Position numbers and translations under genes: made by a program
The notes under the pieces: generated by a model
Databases searched by the model: none
What the model saw: the letters and a program-made list of their open reading frames with translations, nothing else
Told to the model about the DNA's origin: nothing
Origin: Nesterenkonia sedimenti
GTDB lineage: Bacteria; Actinomycetota; Actinomycetes; Actinomycetales; Micrococcaceae
NCBI RefSeq assembly: GCF_012641515.1
Contig: NZ_JABAHY010000014.1
Span: forward strand, 395 to 64,394
DNA: 64,000 bases
Direction: 5' to 3'
In this document: positions 9,325 through 18,715 of the stretch, piece after piece
Layout of the letters: every line of letters starts with the position of its first letter
Numbering within the stretch: position 1 is the first letter of the stretch

Positions 9325-9597
9325 ATGAGCGAAAACCAAGAGTACGACGTCGAATCCCGCCTGGAACGTGTGCTGCGTGAGGCTGAGGCATCCATCCTGG
9401 AGCTGCGTGCTGAGCTCACTCGCATCCAGTCAGAGCGCCGTCAGCATGAAGAGATCGAAAAGTTGGAGGAGCATCTCGCTAACGCCACTGTCCGTTGGTC
9501 CGAGGCCAAGGAGTTCCTGCAAATCATGATCACCGAACTGCGCGGGGCCGATGAGCGGTCCAGGGAGTCGGCAGAAGCAACCGGGGAGGAGAAGTGA
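9325..9597 (+). CDS. Small coiled-coil protein of the phosphate locus
   Basis: A 90-residue, highly charged protein with no signal or membrane segment. Residues 8-70 have heptad-like spacing of Leu/Ile/Ala in a Glu/Arg-rich context (RLERVLREAEASILELRAEL, EEIEKLEEHLANATVRWSEA), so a long coiled coil is likely. It lies 33 bases after the second symporter, and its stop overlaps the GTG start of the pstS-like gene (GTGA), so it is very probably co-transcribed and coupled with them. I do not recognise the family. A partner or scaffold role in phosphate transport or signalling is only a guess from position. Confidence 0.65.
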   Translation: MSENQEYDVESRLERVLREAEASILELRAELTRIQSERRQHEEIEKLEEHLANATVRWSEAKEFLQIMITELRGADERSRESAEATGEEK

Positions 9598-10577
9598 GAA
9601 TGCGACATCAGGCTGCAGCCGGCGTCCTCGGCGTTCTTGCCCTGACCGCCTGTGGCGGCGATGCGGAGGCCAGCGGGGACCCCATTGTGGCCCGTGGCTC
9701 GGCCACTGTCGCGCCGATCACTGAGCTGATCGCCGCCGATGGCGGTTTCGATGTGGAGGTCAACGCCGATGGCACCACCACCGGTTTTGAAGCCTTCTGC
9801 TCCGGGGATGTGGATATCAACAATGCCTCCGAGGCGATCCCCGGACCCGAAGCTCAGACTGATTTCCTCAGCCAGTGTGAGCAGAACGGTGTGGAGTTCA
9901 TCGAGCTGCCCATCGGCCTGGATTCCCTGACCGTGGTGCGCAATCAGGCCAACGACTTCGCCGGTGACCTCACCATGGAGGAGCTGCAGGCGATCTGGGA
10001 ACCCGGCTCCGAGGTCACCACCTGGTCTGATCTGCGCTCGGAGTGGCCGGACGAGGAGATCGTGCTGGCCGGACGTCCTTCCGGGTCGGGAACCTTCGAT
10101 GTCTTCACCCACTATGTAGTCGGCGAGACCGGCGGGATCCGCGATGACTAGCAGAAGACTGACGACCTCGATCAGCTGGCCACCTGGATCTACGAGGATG
10201 AGAACGCACTGGGCTTCATGGGTATCGGCAACTACTACACAGCCGCCGATGACGAGGTGCGCGATCAGCTCTCCTCGGTCAGCATCGACGGTGTGGCCCC
10301 CACCCTGGAGAACGCCCAGAACGGCAGCTACACTCCGCTGGCCCGCCCCCTGTTCATCTACGTCAACCTCGAATCCCTGGAGGAGAACGAGGACCTGGAG
10401 GAGTTCGTCTCCTACTACGTGGAGAACGCCTACGAGATCATGCCGCGCACCTTCTTCTACCGTCTGACCGAGGACGACTACGAGAGCGTGCGGCACCGGC
10501 TGGAGACCCGGACCACCGGCTCCCTCTACGAGGGTGATCCCTTCCGCGAGGAACCGGTGGGCGAACTGCTGGACTGA
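9594..10577 (+). pseudogene. pstS: PstS-like phosphate-binding lipoprotein interrupted by an in-frame TAG
   Basis: The first part (9594-10151) encodes a lipoprotein signal ending in LTAC, then GSATVAPITELIAADGGFDV and RPSGSGTFDVF, both typical of the phosphate-binding PstS fold. A TAG at 10149-10151 follows GGIRDD. Downstream, in the same frame, the protein continues without further stops (QKTDDLDQLATWIYEDENALGFMGIGNYY, then the C-terminus PVGELLD) to 10577. PstS-type proteins have a Tyr near this position (DYxxxxDD), so TAC or TAT to TAG is the simplest change. Read through, the protein would have about 327 residues. No pstCAB genes are nearby. Confidence 0.8.
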
Positions 10578-10625
10578 CTCCGAAGTCCGGGGCTGGCCCC
10601 CCGTCTGGAAAAATCAAGTCCTGCG

Positions 10626-10668
10626 ATGAGGCCCCGATCTGGTTGACAAACCATGACCGGGACCTCAT
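10626..10668. terminator. Bidirectional terminator between convergent operons
   Basis: ATGAGGCCCCG (10626-10636) pairs with CGGGACCTCAT (10658-10668), with an inner TGGTT/AACCA extension. It lies between the pstS-like gene on the plus strand and the sugar-permease gene on the minus strand, so it can serve both. There is no long T run. Confidence 0.6.
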
Positions 10669-10689
10669 TGAGGCAGAACCAACTATGAA

Positions 10690-11733
10690 CTAAGCGGGGG
10701 TAGCGAGGGTGGGCTCACCCTGCTGTATTTCCTCGCTTTTGCTCTTCTTGCGCAGTTTCCGACGCTCGGCTTTGCCCAGTCGGCGGTTGAGGCCCAGCAC
10801 AGCGATCAGCAGGACCCCAAAGGTGAATTCAGCCGCGAAGCTGGCACCGTCCCAGCGGCCCAGTGCCATGTTGATCCCGGTCTGGACCTGCTGCATCCCA
10901 ACTACGGCCAGTAACACGAGCAGTACCCGACCCTTGCCGCCATAGGGATCCACGCCGCTGAGCACGGCGATCAGGATCGCTAGGATCAGCCAGGATGACC
11001 CGAAGGACACATTGGCCGCGTTGGAGCCTGCGAACATCACTAGTCCGGCGATCGAGGCGATGAACCCGCTGAGCATATAGGTGCGGACCTGGACCTTCTC
11101 CACCTCTAAACGGGCGAACCGACTGACCTTATCCGAGGCGCCCACGGCGTACATCTTGAAGCCGAAACGAGTCTTGGTGGTGATAATGGCCAGCGCCAGC
11201 ACCACAATGACGAACAGCAGGAACGAGACAGGGACCATGGCAATGGTGCCCGAACCTAAGAACCCCAAAGACCCGGTGCCGAACTGGGTGGCCCCGCCAG
11301 TGACACCGGTAGCGATACCGGTGAACAGGGCCATCGTGCCCAGAGTAATCGGGATCGGATGAACCCGCAGCTGAGAGACGAGGGTTCCGTTGATCACCCC
11401 GGCGATCACCCCCACGGCCAGACAGGCGGCAACGCCCACCAGGGAGGCTCCGGGGGCACCTAACGAGGGCTCCAGGGCAGTGCTTGTCATCGCTGCGGCA
11501 ATCGCCCCGGCGTTGGCCACCGCCACGATTGAGAGGTCAATCCCGCCGATCAGGAAGGTCAGCGAGACGCATAGGGCTAACAGACCCAGAGGCGCCATCT
11601 GACTGGCCATGGAGAGGACATTCCTCAAGGTGGGGTAGGTGCTCGGGGCCAAGATGCTGAGGATAACGAAAAGTAGCACCACCAGCGCTATGAGCGCGAT
11701 GACATACTGCCTGCTTCCCAGACGTGCTTCCAT
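10690..11733 (-). CDS. Sugar ABC transporter permease, RbsC family (second of pair)
   Basis: A 347-residue inner-membrane protein of the branched ribose/rhamnose/AI-2 permease family. It has an N-terminal helix (YVIALIALVVLLFVILSILA) and about nine further hydrophobic segments. The diagnostic loop GGIDLSIVAVANAGAIAAA is present, as is the ANVSFGSSWLILAILIAVLSG region near the C-terminus. The C-terminal tail is basic and cytoplasmic. It is the last gene of the minus-strand sugar operon, and its start overlaps the stop of the preceding permease by one base. Two different permeases imply a heterodimeric channel. Confidence 0.85.
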   Translation of the reverse strand: MEARLGSRQYVIALIALVVLLFVILSILAPSTYPTLRNVLSMASQMAPLGLLALCVSLTFLIGGIDLSIVAVANAGAIAAAMTSTALEPSLGAPGASLVGVAACLAVGVIAGVINGTLVSQLRVHPIPITLGTMALFTGIATGVTGGATQFGTGSLGFLGSGTIAMVPVSFLLFVIVVLALAIITTKTRFGFKMYAVGASDKVSRFARLEVEKVQVRTYMLSGFIASIAGLVMFAGSNAANVSFGSSWLILAILIAVLSGVDPYGGKGRVLLVLLAVVGMQQVQTGINMALGRWDGASFAAEFTFGVLLIAVLGLNRRLGKAERRKLRKKSKSEEIQQGEPTLATPA

Positions 11734-12734
11734 TAGTTGCTCACCACCATTCCGCGGGCTTTTTCAATACGACGCTGTCTCAGGGCCGGAATACCCAGAC
11801 CCAGTAGCAGGAAGATACCGACGAAGGCATGCCGCCAGGCCGAGGGGATTCCCACCAGCACCAGACTTGCCGCAACCATCGTGATCAGGATGACCCCGAG
11901 CATGGTGCCCAGCACAGAGCCACGACCGCCGGTGACAGCAGCCCCGCCGAGCACTACAGCTGCCAAGGCATCCATCTCCACGCCGACAATCGTGAAGGGA
12001 TCTGCCGCCCGGTTTAGTGCACCGCTCATAATCCCCGCGAGCCCGGCAAGCGCACCGGCCAGGACGAAAGCGCTGATCTTCACCGGAGTGACGGCTACCC
12101 CCAGCCTCCTGGCGGCAACTTCGTCATCGCCCACTGCATACATGCTTTTGCCCCAGGTGGTGGAGCGCAGTGCCCAGGCCAGCAGCACGGCGATGACAAT
12201 CAGCACTGCTACCGAGACATGGAAGGGTGCCGGACGCCCGCCGGTCTCCAAGGTGAACAGCTGAGCCGTGGAGAACTCGCTCATCTTTGCCGGAAGCTCC
12301 CGAAGTCGATCCGAACCCACAAAGGCCAGCAGTCCGCCCCGGAACAGGGTGAGCGTGCCCAGCGTGACGATTAGTGAGGGTAACTTCAGGATCGTGACGA
12401 GAGTGGCGTTGACGAGGCCGAAAACTGCTCCGATGACCACCGCAAGCACGGCAGCAAGTAGGAAAGGCCCGTGGTAGTTCAGCTCCAGCAGCGCCACTGA
12501 GGTGATGTACATCGAAGCCACGGCGGTGGCTGAGACCGAGACATCGATACCGCCAGTGATCATCACCAGCAGCAGGCCTAGGGACAGCAGCCCCAGGACC
12601 ACTGCACTCCGCCCGATGCCGAACATATGGGCAAATGAGAAGAACTGCGGCGCCAGCATGCCGAAGACAATAGCCAGTACCAGGATGACTGCCGCGAGGA
12701 GAAGCTCACGACTTCCCAGAAGTCGCTTGATCAT
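11733..12734 (-). CDS. Sugar ABC transporter permease, RbsC family (first of pair)
   Basis: A 333-residue paralogue of the next permease. The same family loop appears as TGGIDVSVSATAVASMYI (about residue 62), with the ATPase-contacting and C-terminal motif LAAVVLGGAAVTGGRGSVLGTMLGV. About nine to ten hydrophobic segments are visible. Its start overlaps the end of the ATPase gene by 4 bases (12731-12734), which indicates translational coupling. The pair plus the double ATPase and binding protein forms a complete importer, most like the rhamnose/autoinducer-2/ribose group. Confidence 0.85.
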   Translation of the reverse strand: MIKRLLGSRELLLAAVILVLAIVFGMLAPQFFSFAHMFGIGRSAVVLGLLSLGLLLVMITGGIDVSVSATAVASMYITSVALLELNYHGPFLLAAVLAVVIGAVFGLVNATLVTILKLPSLIVTLGTLTLFRGGLLAFVGSDRLRELPAKMSEFSTAQLFTLETGGRPAPFHVSVAVLIVIAVLLAWALRSTTWGKSMYAVGDDEVAARRLGVAVTPVKISAFVLAGALAGLAGIMSGALNRAADPFTIVGVEMDALAAVVLGGAAVTGGRGSVLGTMLGVILITMVAASLVLVGIPSAWRHAFVGIFLLLGLGIPALRQRRIEKARGMVVSN

Positions 12735-14269
12735 GACCGTCCCCCTTCGCTGATGATATCGATGAGTGTCTCTTCGGAGAGGCTGTCCGCGCTACGCCGG
12801 TCTATGATCCTGCCCTCGTGGATGAAGACCAAGTCATCACAGATGCTCAGCAACTCTGCCGGCTCATCGGAGATCACTAGGAAGGCGGTTCCCTCATCGG
12901 CGGCGTTGCGGACCACGTCATGGATATCCGCGCGGGAACCGATGTCTACACCCACGGTGGGGTTGTTCAGGATAACCACATCCGGCTCCGGGGCTAGGGC
13001 ACGGGCTAGCAGCACACGCTGCTGATTGCCTCCGGAAAGCGATGAGACCGGGTGGCTGACATCAGGGGTCTTGACGCGCAGCTTGCTGCGCCAGTCATCC
13101 GCCAGCTCACCGATCTTCGATGGAGAGACAGTGCCGCGAGGGGTCACCACACCGTCGAGATGGTTCGTGACAATATTGTCCGCGATGGACCAGTCCAGGA
13201 AGAGGCCTTCAGTGAGCCGGTCATCAGGCACATACTGCAAGCGGTTGTCAGCCCGCCGGTTCTCTACTGATTCACCGTGGATCCTCACGGTGCCGCGCTC
13301 GGCCCGGACCAGTCCGGCGACTGAGAGACCGATTTCAATCCGTCCTGATCCGACAAGTCCGGCCAGGCCAAGGACGCGTCCGCGGTGCATGCTGAAATCA
13401 ATGTCATGGAAACTCGAGGCCAAGCCCAGCCCCCGCACTTCTACCACCGGCTCAGACTCTTCCTGAGCGGGTGTCTCACGCCGGTTGTTCTCCACCAGCC
13501 CTCCGGTCATCAGCTCAGCGATACGTTCTTGGCTGTATTCGCCGGCCCTTCCGGTAGAGATCAGTTGCCCGTCACGGAGCACGGTGACGTCGTCGGCGAC
13601 TGAGGTTACTTCACGCAACTTATGCGAGATAAAGACAAAAGATAGTCCCTGCTGACGGAGCCGGTCTACGGTCTCCAGCAGTTGGTCAATCTCTCGGCTG
13701 GTCAGCGAGGCGGTCGGCTCGTCCATAAGGATGATCTTTCCGTCCGAGGAGACGGTGCGGGCGATGGCGACCAGCTGACGCTCAGCGGTGGAGAGGTCCC
13801 CCAGTCGCGTGCCTGGATCGATGTTCAGGTCCAAAGCTGCCAATGCCTCAGAGGCCTTCTTGCGGGCTTTGCGGTTACTGACCGGGATTAGCACGGAACG
13901 ATTGCCCTGGAAGACGACATTCTCGGCCACGCTCATATTCGGGAACAGTGCGAGGTCCTGATAGATCACCCGGACTCCGTGCTGGATGGCAGTTCGGGGG
14001 TCGATGCTGCTGAGCACCCTCCCCTCTACGCTCACGGTGCCCGAGTCCTGGGCTTCGACCCCGGCGATGATCTTGGTCAACGTGGACTTGCCGGAGCCGT
14101 TCTCACCCACCAGGCAATGGACGGTGCCGGGGCGTACGGTGAAGTCCACGTTGTCAAGTGCGGTGACCTCGCCGTAGGTCTTGGTAATACCCTGTGCGAT
14201 CACGGCCGAGGGGCCGCCGGCCTCCAGAACCGACGACCCCGCAGCGTTAGCTGACGAATCAGAAGTCAT
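12731..14269 (-). CDS. Sugar ABC transporter ATP-binding protein, RbsA family (two ABC domains)
   Basis: A 512-residue ATPase with tandem nucleotide-binding domains. Domain 1 has Walker A GENGSGKST (about residue 55), signature LSTAERQLVAIART and Walker B IILMDEPTAS. Domain 2 has a degenerate Walker A (GLVGSGRIEIG, lacking the Lys), signature LSGGNQQRVLLARAL and Walker B VVILNNPTVGVD, where NNP replaces DEP. The degenerate second site is usual in RbsA/XylG-type proteins, but an Asn-Asn here is a stronger departure than most. The start overlaps the binding-protein gene by 11 bases. Confidence 0.88.
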   Translation of the reverse strand: MTSDSSANAAGSSVLEAGGPSAVIAQGITKTYGEVTALDNVDFTVRPGTVHCLVGENGSGKSTLTKIIAGVEAQDSGTVSVEGRVLSSIDPRTAIQHGVRVIYQDLALFPNMSVAENVVFQGNRSVLIPVSNRKARKKASEALAALDLNIDPGTRLGDLSTAERQLVAIARTVSSDGKIILMDEPTASLTSREIDQLLETVDRLRQQGLSFVFISHKLREVTSVADDVTVLRDGQLISTGRAGEYSQERIAELMTGGLVENNRRETPAQEESEPVVEVRGLGLASSFHDIDFSMHRGRVLGLAGLVGSGRIEIGLSVAGLVRAERGTVRIHGESVENRRADNRLQYVPDDRLTEGLFLDWSIADNIVTNHLDGVVTPRGTVSPSKIGELADDWRSKLRVKTPDVSHPVSSLSGGNQQRVLLARALAPEPDVVILNNPTVGVDIGSRADIHDVVRNAADEGTAFLVISDEPAELLSICDDLVFIHEGRIIDRRSADSLSEETLIDIISEGGRS

Positions 14270-15314
14270 ATTCGTCTGCGTTATCCGCCGTCACCGTAAT
14301 CCAGGCCTCGTCACCGTAGATCACGCCATCCTCAATGGTAATGGTCTCGTAGCCCTCGACGCCCAGGTCCATGCCGTCTTCGATCTCTTCACCGTCCAGG
14401 ACCAATTGGGCCACGGCGTTCATCGCGTAGGCGGCATCGGCCGGGTCCCAGAAGGTGATCGCGTCGATGCTGCCGTTCTCAAGCCCGGCGCGGGCGTCGT
14501 TAGCTGTGGAGGTGCCGACCACGGCGATGTCATCTTCCAGACCGGCCTCATCCACAGCCTGACCGACACCGACTACGTCGGTGGAGGCTGAGCCCTGAAC
14601 CCCGGCGATGTTCGGGTAGGCCGAGAGCAGCTCCTGCATGCGCTCATAGGCGACCTGAGAGTCATCGGAGGTTTCGATGAGGTCACCGACCCGCTCCATC
14701 TCCGGGTAATTCTCCTGTTGGTGAGCCTCAGCGGCTTCCACCCAGGCCATATGGGTGGCAGAGCTCAGGGAGCCGACCATCAGGGCGTACTCGCCCTCCT
14801 CACCCATCCGGGAGGCAAGCTCATCCATCAGGTGGCGGCCGTAGTCCTCGTTGCGGAAGGCCTCGATATCCCAGTCGGCATTCTCGATCTCAGGGGCCTC
14901 ATGGGTGATGACCACAACATCCTCATCCATGGCCTGGCCAAGGACCTGCTCTACAGCATCGGGCTGGAAGGGCACCACTGCTAGGGCGTCGACATCGGAG
15001 GCCAGGAGGTCCTCGATGACCCGCACCTGCGCGTTGGCGTCAGCCTGGCCGGAGCCCTGCATATAGGCGTCCACCCCGGTCTCCTCGGCGAAAGTGTCGG
15101 TGCCCTCGCCCAGCCGGTCAAACCAGGAGATTCCGGTCAGTTTCGGGACTGTAACGATCGTGGGGCCTTCACCGTCACCACCGCCGTTGGTGCCGGGTTC
15201 AGCTGCTGGGTCGACGCCTTCATCATCTAGGCTGCCGCAGGCAGTGAGCATCAGGGGAAGCGCGGCAGCCGCGGCGATAGCGGTGCGGACTCCCCGGCGG
15301 GACAGGATATTCAT
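14259..15314 (-). CDS. Sugar-binding lipoprotein, RhaS/LsrB-like (family 2 periplasmic binding)
   Basis: A 351-residue lipoprotein. The signal MNILSRRGVRTAIAAAAALP ends in the lipobox LTAC. The mature part begins with an acidic, Gly-rich linker, then a ribose-binding fold: VTVPKLTGISWFDRLGEGTD, LLASDVDALAVVPFQPDAVE and IAVVGTSTANDARAGLENGS. The overall pattern (KLTGxxWFxR at the start, then VPFQPDAV) is closest to rhamnose, AI-2 and apiose binding proteins, so a deoxy- or branched short sugar is a reasonable guess. It precedes the ATPase and permeases and follows the fused kinase gene by 81 bases. Confidence 0.85.
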   Translation of the reverse strand: MNILSRRGVRTAIAAAAALPLMLTACGSLDDEGVDPAAEPGTNGGGDGEGPTIVTVPKLTGISWFDRLGEGTDTFAEETGVDAYMQGSGQADANAQVRVIEDLLASDVDALAVVPFQPDAVEQVLGQAMDEDVVVITHEAPEIENADWDIEAFRNEDYGRHLMDELASRMGEEGEYALMVGSLSSATHMAWVEAAEAHQQENYPEMERVGDLIETSDDSQVAYERMQELLSAYPNIAGVQGSASTDVVGVGQAVDEAGLEDDIAVVGTSTANDARAGLENGSIDAITFWDPADAAYAMNAVAQLVLDGEEIEDGMDLGVEGYETITIEDGVIYGDEAWITVTADNADEYDF

Positions 15315-15395
15315 AGTGCGATTCCTCTCATCGGTGAGATATCCGGCCCGTGGAGTTCGCGGGCCGGGAGTTTAGATCTGGGCATGAGTCCAGGC

Positions 15396-17099
15396 TCAGA
15401 GTTCAGCGACGACTTCCTCGATCAACCGCAACACCGCTACTGAGCCTGGGTCGCGGTGACCTGCACTGCGCTCGCCCACCCAGGCGGCCCGGCCGCGCTG
15501 GGAGGTGCGTTTGGCCCCCTCTTCCACGGTGGCCTGGGCAGTACGCATTGTGGAGTTGGCAAGGGTTTCTTGGTCGCCTTCTTCGGTGGTGAGGGTACGG
15601 CCGACGGCATCCAGAACATCGACGACTGTTTTATCCCCGACCTGAGCCCCTCCCCGTTCTTGGATGCGTACAGTCAGTGCACGTACTGCACTAGCCAGTT
15701 CGGAGGTATCGAAGGTATTTGATTGGCTCAGTGACTGCGCTGCGGCGATCAGCCCCCCGCCCAGTAAGGCAGCGAAGGTAGAGGGGTTTGCGCTGGAGAA
15801 GGCTGCACCTGCGGCTTTGAAGATTTCGGCGGGGTGGGCATCGACCGGCAGCTCCTTGACTGCTTGATATACAGAAGCAGCTCCACTGGAGACCGTGATG
15901 CCTAGATCGCCGTCGCCTAGGGCAGAGTCAAGCTCCCGGAGCTCGTCAGCATGACGAGGGAGGCGTTCTGTAACCGCCAGCAGAATTTCCCGGAGTCGGC
16001 CGGGTTCTTCCATGGTGCGGATCTGTGCCGACTGTGACGTTGTCTTGCTGGTCACACGGGGTTGATTGAGATTAGTCTGCGGGACAGTAGTCTCTGCTGC
16101 ACCTTGTTGGAAGAAAGGTGACTTCGCGGGAGCATCAATAAGCTCGGCAAGCTCTTCATCCAGGTGCAAGATAGACAGAGAAGCCCCTGCCATCTCCAGG
16201 CTGGTGGCGTATTCACCGATGTATTTGCGGTGGATTTCTACGCCACGATCAGTCAAAACCTTATGCACGCGGCGGTAGATGAGGTAGAGCTCTTCCAGAG
16301 GTGTGGCACCCAGGCCGTTGACTAGAACGACCACCCTATCTCCGGCGGTGAGTTTTATCTCGGTGAGGATTTCGGCCAGGAACCGGTCTGTGATCTCATC
16401 GGCGCTCTCCAGCTCTCCCCGGTGTTGTCCGGGTTCTCCGTGAATACCGATGCCGACTTCCATCTCACCCTCGTCCAAGGTGAAGGTGGGCTCACCGGCT
16501 GCAGGCAGAATCGTGGGGGATAGACCTACTCCCATCGTGCGGGTGCGATTTACGGTGCGTTGGGCGATCTCGGTGACTTTCTCAAGGTCATCACCGCGTT
16601 CGGCAGACGCGCCGGCGGTTTTGTAGGCGAAGATCAAGCCTGCTACCCCTCGCCGAGTATCGGCCTTTTCCGCAGGGGCCGAGACGATGTCGTCGGTCCC
16701 CAGCACAGTGGTTGTCGTAATTCCCTCGCTGGCAGCAAGGTCGCCGGCGAGGTCGAAGTTGTAAACATCCCCCCCATAATTACCGTAGAGATAAAGGACC
16801 CCCGACCCGTCGTCGCTGGCCGCGGTAGCTGCGTACATCTGCTCTGCGGAAGGCGAAGAAAAGACATTACCTACGGCTACCCCGGAACATAACCCTCGAC
16901 CGACGTACCCAAGGAACAATGGCATGTGACCTGAGCCTCCGCCAGTGACAATGCCGACTTTTCCGCCGGTTCCAGCATCAGCCCGTACCAAGGCTCGGTT
17001 GTCTGGGGAGACTGCGCGCAATTCGTCGGGGTGGGCGAGCAGAAGCCCTTCGACAACTTCATCGACAAAGGTTGCCGGGGCGTTGATGATCTTCTTCAC
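15396..17099 (-). CDS. Fused DhaK-DhaL kinase (dihydroxyacetone/tetrulose kinase type)
   Basis: A 567-residue ATP-dependent kinase with both DAK domains in one chain. The DhaK part (residues 1-330) has the start FVDEVVEGLLLAHPDEL, substrate-binding GGGSGHMPLFLGYVG and the catalytic His region IGIHGEPGQ. A linker rich in Gln/Thr follows (about 345-370). The DhaL part binds ATP with DSALGDGDLGITVSSGA and GGAQVGDKTVVDVLDA. Family members phosphorylate dihydroxyacetone, glyceraldehyde or erythrulose. It heads the minus-strand transporter operon, divergent from a sugar kinase, so the operon probably handles a sugar whose breakdown yields a small ketose. Confidence 0.88.
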   Translation of the reverse strand: MKKIINAPATFVDEVVEGLLLAHPDELRAVSPDNRALVRADAGTGGKVGIVTGGGSGHMPLFLGYVGRGLCSGVAVGNVFSSPSAEQMYAATAASDDGSGVLYLYGNYGGDVYNFDLAGDLAASEGITTTTVLGTDDIVSAPAEKADTRRGVAGLIFAYKTAGASAERGDDLEKVTEIAQRTVNRTRTMGVGLSPTILPAAGEPTFTLDEGEMEVGIGIHGEPGQHRGELESADEITDRFLAEILTEIKLTAGDRVVVLVNGLGATPLEELYLIYRRVHKVLTDRGVEIHRKYIGEYATSLEMAGASLSILHLDEELAELIDAPAKSPFFQQGAAETTVPQTNLNQPRVTSKTTSQSAQIRTMEEPGRLREILLAVTERLPRHADELRELDSALGDGDLGITVSSGAASVYQAVKELPVDAHPAEIFKAAGAAFSSANPSTFAALLGGGLIAAAQSLSQSNTFDTSELASAVRALTVRIQERGGAQVGDKTVVDVLDAVGRTLTTEEGDQETLANSTMRTAQATVEEGAKRTSQRGRAAWVGERSAGHRDPGSVAVLRLIEEVVAEL

Positions 17100-17168
17100 G
17101 GCAGTGATCCACTCCTTTGTGATCGACGCGCCAGCCTCTTGTTAGCGGGCGCCGGGTGCCTCTTTAGC

Positions 17169-17199
17169 TTGAAAGTGTAATCGATTTCTGTGAACCTTG
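17169..17199. promoter_or_regulatory. Divergent promoter region with candidate LacI-type operator
   Basis: The centre is the palindrome AATCGATT (17179-17186) in TGTAATCGATTTCTGTGA. On the minus strand, GTGACA, 18 bases and TACACT form a plausible promoter for the fused kinase gene, and the palindrome abuts that -10. The region also precedes the GTG of the FGGY kinase. The LacI-family gene at 20331 is the obvious candidate regulator. Confidence 0.45.
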
Positions 17200-17203
17200 T
17201 CAC

Positions 17204-18691
17204 GTGACAGATCCAGTTTTCGTCGGTGTAGACATCGGTACGTCTAGTAGCAAGGGTGTCTTGGTCTCTCGGAGTGGAGAGATTCTTCGGTCTGCAGTTC
17301 GTTCTCATGAAGTCAATCGTCCATCCCCCGGCCACTTTGAGATGGACCCGGACGTGTGGTGGCAAGAGTTTCAGGCGATTGTCGCTGAACTTACGGGGGA
17401 TCTCAGCAGCCTGAGTCAGAATAAGGCCGTCGAGGTTGCGGCAGTGGGAGTCTCTGGAATGGGCCCGTGTGTCGTATTAACTAACGAGTGGGGTGACCCT
17501 GTGCGTCCGGGCATCCTGTACGGGGTGGACTCTCGCGCGCGGGACCAAATTACAGTCTTGGATGCAGAGATGGGTCGCGACGAGATTCGTCAAAGGTGTG
17601 GTTCTGCGCTAAGTAGCCAGGCGGCTGGCCCAAAGATCTTGTGGGTCCGAGACAATGAGCCGGAGGCGTATGGAAAGGCTAGGAAGTTTTTCATGCCTGC
17701 ATCCTTCTTAGTTCATAAGTTGACGGGTGCCTACGTGTTGGACCATCACTCCGCGTCCCAATCCACCCCGCTCTACGACCCCCGGACTCATGAGTGGATT
17801 CCAGAGTGGGCTGACCGAGTAGCCCCTGGCATCGAGCTGCCTCGACTGCAGTGGGCAGGTGAACTGGCTGGGCGAACTACAGTCCGCGTTGCGGGGGTTC
17901 CGGAAGGCACGCCGGTGGTAACCGGCACTATTGACGCCTGGGCAGAGGGGTATAGTGCTGGAGCGCACAGACCCGGTGATCTTATGCTGATGTATGGGAC
18001 CACGATGTTCCTTATATCAACGGTGACGGAGCCGCTGATTAGTGATTCGATGTGGGGGACGGTCGGGGTTCTGCCGGGAACTCACTGTCTGGCTGGAGGA
18101 ATGGCAACCTCGGGGGCAATCACTGGGTGGGTCCGTGATCTGACCGGTGCCGACTACCCCCAACTCATTCACGAAGCCGCTGGCTCGCCGCCTGGAGCCA
18201 ACGGCTTAATGGTTCTGCCTTACTTTGCGGGGGAACGAACACCCGTGCAAGATCCTGATGCTCGCGGTGTCATTGCGGGGCTGACCCTCAACCACACCCG
18301 CGGAGACATGTACCGTGCGGTCTTGGAAGCCACGGCATACGGCGTGCGACATAACTTGGAGGTTATGCGCGCGGCGGGGGCTGACGTAGATCGTGTAGTC
18401 GCTGTCGGGGGAGGAACTCAGAGCAGTTTGTGGCCCCAGATCGTCACGGATGTGACGGGACTGCCGCAAATGATTCCATCAGTCACGATCGGCGCCAGCT
18501 ACGGGGCTGCAGCTTTAGCCGCGGGGATGGTCATCGACATTGATCTTGACTCATGGAATCCGCCGGGTACTGAGTGCGCGCCTGAACTGGAGGCCACTGA
18601 GGTATATAACGCGCTTTATTCGGTCTACCGCGATCTTTATCCCGCCACCCAGGAAGTCGTTCACACATTAGTGAACCTAACTACGTCATGA
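17204..18691 (+). CDS. FGGY-family carbohydrate kinase
   Basis: A 495-residue sugar kinase. The N-terminal phosphate-binding loop FVGVDIGTSSSKGVLV is clear, GVSGMGPCVVL and GTIDAWAEGYSAGA follow, and the C-terminal ATP-binding segment VVAVGGGTQSSLWPQIVTDV matches the family. FGGY kinases phosphorylate ketoses and polyols such as xylulose, ribulose, fuculose and apulose. The adjacent isomerase suggests the substrate is the ketose that enzyme makes. It starts with GTG at 17204 and has no clear Shine-Dalgarno sequence. Codon use (many GTT, TTG and ATT codons) looks more AT-rich than in flanking genes. Confidence 0.88.
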   Translation: MTDPVFVGVDIGTSSSKGVLVSRSGEILRSAVRSHEVNRPSPGHFEMDPDVWWQEFQAIVAELTGDLSSLSQNKAVEVAAVGVSGMGPCVVLTNEWGDPVRPGILYGVDSRARDQITVLDAEMGRDEIRQRCGSALSSQAAGPKILWVRDNEPEAYGKARKFFMPASFLVHKLTGAYVLDHHSASQSTPLYDPRTHEWIPEWADRVAPGIELPRLQWAGELAGRTTVRVAGVPEGTPVVTGTIDAWAEGYSAGAHRPGDLMLMYGTTMFLISTVTEPLISDSMWGTVGVLPGTHCLAGGMATSGAITGWVRDLTGADYPQLIHEAAGSPPGANGLMVLPYFAGERTPVQDPDARGVIAGLTLNHTRGDMYRAVLEATAYGVRHNLEVMRAAGADVDRVVAVGGGTQSSLWPQIVTDVTGLPQMIPSVTIGASYGAAALAAGMVIDIDLDSWNPPGTECAPELEATEVYNALYSVYRDLYPATQEVVHTLVNLTTS

Positions 18692-18715
18692 GGCTTCTGG
18701 GGCAGGATAGAGATC

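Noticed and set aside
9441-10496. A 351-codon minus-strand ORF over the pstS region
   Set aside because: The plus strand carries recognisable PstS sequence across the same span; the antisense frame is merely open because of high GC.
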